Assembly: GCA_023457035.1 (NCBI GenBank)
Contig: JAEWNN010000045.1
Coordinates: 1 to 30,030 of the forward strand
Length of the DNA stretch: 30,030 bases
Source of the DNA: Verrucomicrobiota bacterium
Lineage (GTDB): Bacteria; Verrucomicrobiota; Verrucomicrobiia; Opitutales; Opitutaceae
Direction of reading: 5' to 3'
Numbering within the stretch: position 1 is the first letter of the stretch; each line of letters opens with the position of its first letter. The notes under the pieces were generated by a model. That model worked only from the letters and a program-made list of their open reading frames with translations. It ran no database searches and was not told the origin of the DNA. Below are positions 23,958-30,030 of this stretch, piece after piece. Position numbers and translations under genes: made by a program.

Positions 23958-26900
23958 TCAGCGCTTGGGGCGCTCGGCCAGGGCGCGGGTGATGGCGGCG
24001 GCGAGGCGCTTGGTCTCGTACGGCTTCGGCACCACGGCGACGAAACCGTGTTCGCGGTAGCGGGTGAGCGTCCGGTCGTCGGCGTAGCCGCTGGAGACGA
24101 TGGCGTGCACGGCCGGATCGAGCTTGCGCAGTTCGGCGATGGTCTCGCGCCCGCCCATCCCGCCCGGGATGGTCAGGTCCAGGATCACCAGATCGAAGGG
24201 CCGGCCCTCGGCCAGGGCGCCGCGATAGGCGGCGAGGCAGGCGGCCCCGTCGGCCACCACCACGGCGTCGCACTGCAATTGGCCGAGGATCATGGTGACG
24301 AGGAGGCGGATGCCCTCCTCGTCGTCCATCACGAGCACGCGGGCGCCGGGGGCGACGGGCGGCGGCAGACTCGGGCCGGCCGGCTCGCCGGCGGGCGCGG
24401 GGGCGGGCGCTGTATCCGAAGCAGGGAGCCAGAGGGTGAAGGTGGTGCCGCGGCCCCGCACGGACTCGACGCCGAGGTGGCCGCCGTGCTTGCGGGCGAT
24501 GGAGTAGGCGGTGGCCAGGCCGAAACGGTCGTCGCTCGCCCGGGCGGCGGCGTAGGGGTCGAAGATCGAGGGCAGGCGCTCGGCGGGGATGGCCTCGCCG
24601 CGATCGGCGATCTCGATGCGCACGTACCGGCCGGCGGCGAGCGGACTGGCCTGGCCTTCGGCGACGGTCTCGTTGCCGAGGTCGATCGCGACGACGCCGC
24701 CCCCGGGCATGGCGCGGTGGGCGTGGTCGAGCAGGTTGTGGAGCGCCCGGTGGACCTGGGCGCGGTCGGCCTGCACGGGGCGCAGCGTGGGCGGGGCGCA
24801 GACCTCGGCGCGGACGTTGGCGCCGCTGAGGGCGAGGGCGATGGTCTCGTGCACGAGGGGCGGCAGCGCGAAGGCCTCGCGGACGGGGTCGCCGCCGCGG
24901 GCGAAGGTGAGCATCTGCTGGGTGAGTTCGCGGGCGCGTTGCGCCCCGGCCTCGGCCTCCTTCAGGCAGTCGCCGGCCAGGGCCATGACCCGCTCGTCGA
25001 GCATGGCGAAGGTGACGTTGCCCATGATGACGGTGAGGAGGTTGTTGAAATCGTGGGCGATCCCGCCGGCGAGCGTGCCGAGGGAGTGGAGCCGCTGGGC
25101 GCGCTCGAGCTCGGCCTCGAGGTGGGCCTCCTTGGCGAGCTGGGTGCGCAGGAGGGCGGTCTGCTGGCGGAGCCGGCGGCGCAGCAGGACCACCCACAGC
25201 ACGCCGATGGCGGCGCAGAAACCGAAGACGGTGGCGGCAATCCGGATGCGGTCGGAGGTCCACCACGGCGCGGGGGTGAGGATACGCACATCGTCCGGGC
25301 TGCGCAGGAGCAGCTCGAAACCGGTGCGCCGGCGGTGCTCGTCGAAGTTCAGGCGATAGATGCCGGTGAGCTCGACCACGCTGCCCCGCCGCCAAGTCCG
25401 GGGTGGCGGCGTGCCGGGGGCGGCGGGCAACCGGGCGACGAGGGCCTGGCCGAGGTGGCGGAGCTCGAGGAAGCCCTCGCCGCCGATATCGGTCACCTCG
25501 TTGAGCGTGCCGGTGAAGCGGATCAGCCGGGAATCGAAGTGGTCGTCGAGCCGGGCGGGGTCGTCGAGCGGGACCGGTTGGATACGGGGGGGATTCCCGA
25601 GCGGGCGCAGCCGGGCGTTGCGCAGCACGAGGCGCGGGCCGTCGCGGCCGGGGACGCCGACCACATCGACGCGGGTCCCGATGCGGAGCGGGGCCGGGGC
25701 CTCGGGGAGGACGGTGAGGGCTTCGGTGTTGTCCTGGATGATGAGATAGCCGCCGGGTGCGTGGTAGGTGACGATGCCGTGCGTGCGGTGCCAGTGGGTG
25801 CCGGCCTGGAACGGGCCGAACTGCCGGAGGCTGGTGATGGAGTTGACGGGCAGGGCGAAAAGGTCGGAAGGGGGCGGTTCCTCGATTTCGATCTGGCTGG
25901 CGGCGGGCACGCGCAAGCGGATGCCGGTGAGCTGGCGGCGTTCGTTGGTGAGCGCGGAGCAGACCCCGCGCAGGCGCACGAACGATCCCAGCATCGGCTG
26001 GAGGCGGGCGTCGGAGGGAACCAGGGCTTCGAAGTTGCCGGTGGCGGTGGTGATCTCGAGCCGGGTGTGGCGACCGCCCGGGTGGACTGCATGGAGCAGG
26101 CCGCTCAGCTCGACCCACCGGGCTTCGTGGGCGCCGGACTCCGCCTCGTGCAGGGACAGGCGGAGCGGGTCGGGAGGACTCATCACGTAACGAGTGATGA
26201 ACCGGGTTGCGGTGACAGTGGGGGCGAAGGCCCCCATCGAGCTGAACCCCTCGACCGCCAGCCCCGCGTTGAGCTCCGGCACCGCGATCGTGGGGTCGGA
26301 CCAGTCGATCCGCACGCCGCCGCTCGAATCCTGCAGGTAGATGAACGGCGTGCCGGGGGCGGACCAGGTGACGACGCCCTGCAACAGCACGGGCTGGCGG
26401 GCCTGCGCCGACTCGCTGGGCAGCGCGAGGACCTGCGCGGCCAACCGAAGCAGCGGCCGGCCCGCGGTGCCCGCGCCGGGACTCCGCCCGATCGCCCGCC
26501 GGACGAGGGCTTGGCGGAGTTGCCAGCGCCCGGCGGAGCTGACCGGGTAACCGATGGCCTCAATCTCGTCGTTCGCCTGCAAGCCGGCACTCTGGGGTGT
26601 CAGGAGTTCCAGTTGGCCGGTCGGGTCGCGGACGACGATCGCCCGACCGGGGGTCAGTGAGACGATCCGCCCGGCGATGTGCCGCAGCGCGGCCGGCTCG
26701 GAGGCGGACAGGTGTTCGATCGCGACGAGGGGGGGGGCGAAGCGGGGGTCGGTGTGGATCTGGCCGGTGACCTCGATGCGGTCGGTGGCCGGCACGACCA
26801 AGGTGATGGACTGCAAGTGGCCCTGCGGGTCGAGGCGGCTGCTGTAGACCCCTTGTATGCGGACGAACGAGTCGGTGAGTCGCGGTGCGGGGCTGTCGGC

Positions 26901-27464
26901 CTCGAGCCAGATGTTGGCCTCGAGGCGGATGCCTTCCGCGATGAGCACGGCCCGCAGGTGGTTGGGGTCGATGAGCGTCTGGCTTTCGACCAAGCCGGCG
27001 ACCTCGACGAGGCGTTCGTTGAAGCGGTGGAAGTCGCCGAGACGGCCCGTCGTGGCCAGGGGCGGGAGGGTGGGGCGGTCGTCGAGGACGGCGGCCGCGA
27101 GGGTGGCGACCTGGCTGAAGTTGGCCGGCGTGGTGACACCGGTCAGCCGCACGAACTGGCCGGAACGGATCGGCAGGGGTGGCCCGGCGGGGGCGAGGAA
27201 GAACGTGGTGTCGCCCTCCTGCGCCCAGAGTTGGTGCCACACCGGGTCATAGTAGTGCACGACCGCATCGATCTGGAAGCGGTGCGGCTGGTTGCGTTTG
27301 GTTTCGTCCAGAGCCCAGAGCGCCTGGATCCCCACGATCGGCTCGGCGGCCGTGGTGGGCGGTGTCGGCACTGCGGCGCGCAGGAGGGACGGGGCCACCA
27401 GCGCGGTGAGGAGCGCGAGCAAAGGCAGCGAGAACCGACTCGGGTTTGACGGGGTGCGCGGCAC
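23958..27464 (-). CDS. Large hybrid histidine kinase/response regulator with OB-like sensor array and degraded ATP site
   Basis: The 1168-residue protein has a signal-like N-terminus (to about 30) and a long periplasmic part (35-735). One transmembrane helix (about 740-761, RIAATVFGFCAAIGVLWVVLL) leads to the cytoplasmic kinase and a receiver. The H-box is intact: GIAHDFNNLLTV with H804. The ATP-binding domain is unusual. The N-box reads HNLLDHAHRAM (usual NLLxNA), so the metal-binding Asn is His914. The G1 box is ADRGEAIP (usual DxGxG). In place of GxGLGLAT stands DRFGLAT (979-985). The receiver is complete (D1047/D1048, phosphoacceptor D1096, S1124/S1125, K1147). The sensor consists of repeated OB-like segments. 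It may be a phosphatase, a receiver-only relay or a weak kinase. It is a lone gene convergent with the RlmI-like gene. The start is the ATG at 27464. Confidence 0.9.
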   Translation of the reverse strand: MPRTPSNPSRFSLPLLALLTALVAPSLLRAAVPTPPTTAAEPIVGIQALWALDETKRNQPHRFQIDAVVHYYDPVWHQLWAQEGDTTFFLAPAGPPLPIRSGQFVRLTGVTTPANFSQVATLAAAVLDDRPTLPPLATTGRLGDFHRFNERLVEVAGLVESQTLIDPNHLRAVLIAEGIRLEANIWLEADSPAPRLTDSFVRIQGVYSSRLDPQGHLQSITLVVPATDRIEVTGQIHTDPRFAPPLVAIEHLSASEPAALRHIAGRIVSLTPGRAIVVRDPTGQLELLTPQSAGLQANDEIEAIGYPVSSAGRWQLRQALVRRAIGRSPGAGTAGRPLLRLAAQVLALPSESAQARQPVLLQGVVTWSAPGTPFIYLQDSSGGVRIDWSDPTIAVPELNAGLAVEGFSSMGAFAPTVTATRFITRYVMSPPDPLRLSLHEAESGAHEARWVELSGLLHAVHPGGRHTRLEITTATGNFEALVPSDARLQPMLGSFVRLRGVCSALTNERRQLTGIRLRVPAASQIEIEEPPPSDLFALPVNSITSLRQFGPFQAGTHWHRTHGIVTYHAPGGYLIIQDNTEALTVLPEAPAPLRIGTRVDVVGVPGRDGPRLVLRNARLRPLGNPPRIQPVPLDDPARLDDHFDSRLIRFTGTLNEVTDIGGEGFLELRHLGQALVARLPAAPGTPPPRTWRRGSVVELTGIYRLNFDEHRRRTGFELLLRSPDDVRILTPAPWWTSDRIRIAATVFGFCAAIGVLWVVLLRRRLRQQTALLRTQLAKEAHLEAELERAQRLHSLGTLAGGIAHDFNNLLTVIMGNVTFAMLDERVMALAGDCLKEAEAGAQRARELTQQMLTFARGGDPVREAFALPPLVHETIALALSGANVRAEVCAPPTLRPVQADRAQVHRALHNLLDHAHRAMPGGGVVAIDLGNETVAEGQASPLAAGRYVRIEIADRGEAIPAERLPSIFDPYAAARASDDRFGLATAYSIARKHGGHLGVESVRGRGTTFTLWLPASDTAPAPAPAGEPAGPSLPPPVAPGARVLVMDDEEGIRLLVTMILGQLQCDAVVVADGAACLAAYRGALAEGRPFDLVILDLTIPGGMGGRETIAELRKLDPAVHAIVSSGYADDRTLTRYREHGFVAVVPKPYETKRLAAAITRALAERPKR

Positions 27465-27476
27465 GGGGTGTTGGCA

Positions 27477-27504
27477 GGTCTAGCACAGTGCCGGCGGGTG
27501 GCAA
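27477..27504 (-). promoter_or_regulatory. Possible promoter of the hybrid kinase gene
   Basis: On the minus strand TTGCCA (27504-27499) and TAGACC (27482-27477) are 16 bases apart. The predicted transcript start would lie within a few bases of the ATG at 27464, giving an almost leaderless mRNA. Pattern match only. Confidence 0.3.
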
Positions 27505-27584
27505 CCACGGGCCACCGGGGAGGATTGCCCGGCCGGCTCCTCGCGGTCGCCCTCCGCGACCCTGCCGGGCCCGGCTGACTTGGA

Positions 27585-27620
27585 AACAAAACCGCCCACC
27601 GGCATCGGGCCGGTGGGCGG
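27585..27620 (-). terminator. Rho-independent terminator of the acidic-tail protein gene
   Basis: A perfect 12-bp stem (27592-27603 with 27609-27620) encloses a 5-base loop. Read on the minus strand it is followed by TTTTGTTT (complement of 27584-27591). It lies 25 bases past the gene's stop codon. Confidence 0.88.
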
Positions 27621-27644
27621 AGTCAAACTTGCGGGACGCCGGTC

Positions 27645-28466
27645 TCAGCGACGACCACGGCGACCGCGAGGAGCTTCTTCCTCCTCTTCCTCGGTCTCGT
27701 CGTCGTCCTCCTCATCCTCGTCGTCCTCTTCGCCCTCTTCACCGCGGGCGCCGTGCTTGTCCTTGGCTTTGGCGTCCTCGTCCTCTTCGCCCTCGGCGTC
27801 CTCCTCGTCCTCGTCCCACTTCAGGGAGGCGTCGCCCTTGAGCTTCTCCTCGTCCTCGTCGTCCTCGATGTCGGGGAACTCGTCCTCGCTCTCCTCGGCG
27901 GCGGCCTTGATCGGGGCGTCGTCGTCGGCTTCCCAGCCTTCGGGGACGTAGTCGAGGATGGCGATGACCTCGTCGAAAAGGTGGATGGACTTGGCCTCCA
28001 TGAACCGGTTGCTCTGCTCCTCGCGCAGCTGGTCCTCGACCTCGTCGACGGTGAGCTTCTGCTCGAAGTCGAAGAGATCGTTGAGCATCTTCACGCGGGC
28101 ACGGGTGATCTGGTCGAGGAAGTCGGCGTACGGCCCGTTCTCCTCGTCGACCACGTCGGGCAGCGCGAAGAGTTTCTCCTCGGACTCGAGGAAGGAGTCG
28201 CGCACGCGCACCAGGCGCACGCGGCCCTCGCCGAGGTCCTTGTCGATGCGGAAGGGGATGAAGGCGGTGTCGATGTCGTCGAGATCCAGGCCGTATTCGC
28301 GCAACGGTTCACAGAGCTCGACGATGTGGTCGATCTGGCGCGGATCGATGATGCTCAGGCCGTCGACGTCCCAGTGGACGGTGTCGCTGAGTTCCTCTAC
28401 CCACCAGTTGTGATCGTCGCCGAGCCGGGTGATGGCCCAGGCCAGCGTTGGGGTTGATTTCGCCAT
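27645..28466 (-). CDS. Unrecognised soluble protein with long acidic tail and basic end
   Basis: I do not recognise this 273-residue protein. Residues 1-175 are an ordinary folded region with tryptophans near the start (TLAWAITRLGDDHNWWVEEL), DTAFIPFRIDKDLGEGRVRL near 67-86 and IHLFDEVIAILDYVPEGWEA near 161-180. From about 185 on it is almost all Glu and Asp (for example EDDEDEEDDDETEEEEEEA) and then ends in a basic cluster, PRGRRGRR. The DNA of the tail is GAC/GAG-repeat-like, which would allow length change by slippage. There is no signal peptide, so it acts in the cytoplasm. Acidic tails of this kind in other proteins mimic nucleic acid or bind basic proteins, but that is only an analogy. 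It is divergent from pyrD and has a strong terminator. Confidence 0.82.
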   Translation of the reverse strand: MAKSTPTLAWAITRLGDDHNWWVEELSDTVHWDVDGLSIIDPRQIDHIVELCEPLREYGLDLDDIDTAFIPFRIDKDLGEGRVRLVRVRDSFLESEEKLFALPDVVDEENGPYADFLDQITRARVKMLNDLFDFEQKLTVDEVEDQLREEQSNRFMEAKSIHLFDEVIAILDYVPEGWEADDDAPIKAAAEESEDEFPDIEDDEDEEKLKGDASLKWDEDEEDAEGEEDEDAKAKDKHGARGEEGEEDDEDEEDDDETEEEEEEAPRGRRGRR

Positions 28467-28663
28467 GTTGTTTGGAAGTCGGTTCCGAGTGAAAAAGGCC
28501 CGCGTTTGTAAGTGCGTGGATAGGTGCCGCCAAAATCGGGCGATGCGTCAACACCTTTAACGAAGGTTTTTTCCGGGACGTGCGCGGATTGGCCCGGCGG
28601 AGGGAAATCGTGCTTGCGGGCGCTTGAGTAATCGCACCGCGCCGCCCAATGTCCGGCCCTTCC
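28467..28663. promoter_or_regulatory. Divergent promoter region between the acidic-tail gene and pyrD
   Basis: This 197-base spacer is locally AT-richer. It contains a short hairpin (28553-28557 with 28563-28567) followed on the plus strand by a T-run (28567-28572), upstream of pyrD. On the minus strand a TTGACG (28551-28546) could be a -35 box for the acidic-tail gene, but no -10 box lies at a usual distance. The hairpin-plus-T-run could be a small attenuator or a chance feature. Confidence 0.4.
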
Positions 28664-29719
28664 ATGGGCTTGATTTACGAGAAGTTGGTCCGACCGCTCG
28701 CGTTCCGCCGCGATCCGGAATCGGTGCACGAACGGGTCGTCGGCGCCTTGTCGGTGCTGGGCCATCTGCCGCCGGTGTGCCGGCTGCTCGAGTGGTGGAA
28801 CGGCCTGCCGGCCTGCGCGCGCAAACCGGTCGAGTGCGCCGGTCTCCACTTTCCCAATCGTGTCGGCCTGGCCGCCGGCTTCGACAAGGACGCCCACTGC
28901 TGGCCCGCGATGGCCGCGTTGGGCTTCGGCCATGTCGAGATCGGCACCGTCACCCGCCAGGCCCAGCCGGGGAATCCCCAGCCGCGCCTGTTCCGCTTCC
29001 CCGCCGAGGAGGCGGTCCTCAACCGTATGGGCTTCAACAACGCCGGCGCCGCGGCCATGGCCCGCCGGCTCGCCGGGCAGCCGCCGCGCGGCCGCCGCCG
29101 CATCCCGCTCGGCATCAATCTTGGCAAGACCAAGGTCGCCGCGCTCGACCAGGCCGTCGAGGACTACCTCGGCAGCTTCGCGCTGCTCGCCGAGCACGCC
29201 GATTACATCGCGATCAACGTCAGCAGCCCGAACACCCCGGACCTGCGCAAGCTCCAGGAGCACGACCGGCTCGTCGAGCTGCTCGGCGCGCTCCAGAATG
29301 CCAACACGGAGCGCGAGGCCGCCGCGATGGGCGGCCGCCGCCCGATCTTCCTCAAGATCGCCCCCGACCTCACCTGGCCGCAGATCGACGACATCCTCCA
29401 GATCCTGCACGATCTGCGCCTCGACGGCATCATCGCCACCAATACCACGCTGGCGCGCCCCGGCCCCTTCGCCGCCGTCGACCAGGCCGGCGGGCTCAGC
29501 GGCCGGCCGTTGTGCCGCCGCTCGACCGAGATCATCAACTACATCGCCCGTGCCACCTCCGGCCGCCTGCCGATCATCGGCGTGGGCGGCATCACCGATG
29601 CGGCCAGCGCCGGCGAGAAGCTCGATGCCGGCGCGACGCTGGTGCAGGTCTACTCGGGCTGGATTTACCGCGGCCCGTTCTTCGCCGCCGAGCTGGCGCG
29701 GGCGTTGACGCGGCGGTGA
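28664..29719 (+). CDS. pyrD: Quinone-dependent dihydroorotate dehydrogenase (class 2)
   Basis: PyrD oxidises dihydroorotate to orotate and passes electrons through FMN to membrane quinones, the fourth step of pyrimidine synthesis. The 351-residue protein begins with the amphipathic membrane-docking helices typical of class 2 (MGLIYEKLVRPLAFRRDPES). FMN-site motifs follow: VGLAAGFDKDA (67-77), VEIGTVTRQAQPGNPQPRLF (91-110), RMGFNN (121-126) and INLGKTK (151-157). The catalytic base is a serine in INVSSPNTPDLRKLQ (S187 or S188), which marks class 2 rather than the Cys of class 1. The end has GGLSGRPLCRRSTEII and IGVGGI. An in-frame ATG five codons earlier (28649) exists, but MGLIYEK matches the usual family start. 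The gene is monocistronic as far as can be seen. Confidence 0.96.
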   Translation: MGLIYEKLVRPLAFRRDPESVHERVVGALSVLGHLPPVCRLLEWWNGLPACARKPVECAGLHFPNRVGLAAGFDKDAHCWPAMAALGFGHVEIGTVTRQAQPGNPQPRLFRFPAEEAVLNRMGFNNAGAAAMARRLAGQPPRGRRRIPLGINLGKTKVAALDQAVEDYLGSFALLAEHADYIAINVSSPNTPDLRKLQEHDRLVELLGALQNANTEREAAAMGGRRPIFLKIAPDLTWPQIDDILQILHDLRLDGIIATNTTLARPGPFAAVDQAGGLSGRPLCRRSTEIINYIARATSGRLPIIGVGGITDAASAGEKLDAGATLVQVYSGWIYRGPFFAAELARALTRR

Positions 29720-29730
29720 GGCGCCGCCCG

Positions 29731-29749
29731 TCGCCGCGGTTTGCGGCGA
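29731..29749. other. Perfect 7-bp hairpin after pyrD
   Basis: TCGCCGC (29731-29737) pairs with GCGGCGA (29743-29749) over a GGTTT loop, 11 bases past the pyrD stop. No T-run follows, so a terminator role is only possible. The remaining bases to 29934 show nothing I can name. Confidence 0.4.
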
Positions 29750-29934
29750 TCGATCGCTGTGGCCCGGCGCGGAGTCGTCGCCCCCGCGGTTGAGGCGGCC
29801 GTCTCGCGCGCCACCTTCGTGGGGCGGCCCGACAGGAGCCTCCGGTCGCGACCCGACCTGCGCGGTCGGTCCCGTCGGTTGCACTCGCGGGGACAGCGGG
29901 GAGAGTCCGGCGCCCGAGCGAAGGGTTTCCGCCC

Positions 29935-30030
29935 ATGTCAACCGCCCTGCGAGAACGTCTGCGGCTGTCGTCCGGCACGGAGGTGTCATTCATCACGGCC
30001 GGGGAGCCGTCGAAGCCTCCGGTGTTGCTC
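29935..30030 (+). CDS. Alpha/beta hydrolase-like protein, N-terminal fragment
   Basis: An ATG at 29935 opens a frame that runs off the window after 32 codons. The translation ends SFITAGEPSKPPVLL, which matches the usual opening of alpha/beta-hydrolase-fold enzymes, where 'Y/FxxxGxxxxPPVLLLHG' leads into the oxyanion loop. The next codons, outside the window, should read LHG if this is right. No ribosome site is obvious. The spacing from pyrD (215 bases) suggests its own promoter. Only the family can be guessed. Confidence 0.6.
   Translation, partial: MSTALRERLRLSSGTEVSFITAGEPSKPPVLL

Noticed and set aside
24048..26660. A 870-codon plus-strand open frame opposite the hybrid kinase
   Set aside because: Low-complexity Gly/Glu/Val antisense shadow; the minus strand carries H-box and receiver motifs.
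28397..29989. A 530-codon minus-strand open frame opposite pyrD
   Set aside because: It covers a fully convincing PyrD on the other strand and shows no family motif.

Overview
The window is a stretch of very GC-rich chromosomal DNA that reads like a member of the Verrucomicrobiota, most probably Opitutaceae-like. This assignment is inferred from gene content and style. There is a Gram-negative outer membrane (an LptD-type protein), a short type-2 ArgC, a secreted hydrolase with a 'DxDADGLPLLTEFALG' tail, a multi-module hybrid histidine kinase, few clear Shine-Dalgarno sites, and intergenic DNA filled with 'CACGGAT', 'CACTGAT' and 'CCGGT' repeats. No marker gene (rRNA, tRNA, ribosomal protein) is present to prove it.

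Layout. 1-163 is the end of a RelE/ParE toxin-like gene. 196-2323 (minus) is a tightly overlapped set: scpA (chromosome condensation), an unidentified 81-residue protein and a stand-alone SecD P1-type domain protein. 2324-3062 is a repeat-rich spacer. 3063-4310 is a response-regulator/PP2C phosphatase. 4593-5978 (minus) is a POT-family peptide transporter, preceded by the wreck of a serine beta-lactamase-family gene (6065-6565). 7032-8369 (minus) is a secreted parallel beta-helix protein. 8598-11104 (minus) holds two tandem, related secreted DUF1579-like/SnoaL-like proteins. 11502-12494 is argC. 12841-16654 (minus) carries an SGNH hydrolase, a polytopic membrane protein and an RsmB-type RNA methyltransferase, the last two 5 bases apart. 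17044-19143 (minus) is the LptD-like protein, divergent from glgB (19476-21707). Then come an unknown 168-residue protein (minus), a tiny membrane protein followed by a terminator, an RlmI-type rRNA methyltransferase, a 1168-residue hybrid histidine kinase (minus), an acidic-tailed unknown protein (minus) and, divergent from it, pyrD. The window ends inside the start of an alpha/beta hydrolase.

Most genes are single-gene housekeeping or envelope units: arginine and pyrimidine synthesis, glycogen branching, RNA methylation, LPS export and chromosome segregation. I do not see a multi-gene defence, secretion or biosynthetic system.

The more unusual content is: (1) a dispersed element of about 150 bp with long inverted repeats, present twice in opposite orientation; (2) a CCGGT repeat that lies 5' of scpA and also encodes its C-terminal tail; (3) a hybrid kinase whose sensor is an array of seven OB-like segments and whose ATP-binding site is degraded; and (4) a stand-alone SecD P1 domain.
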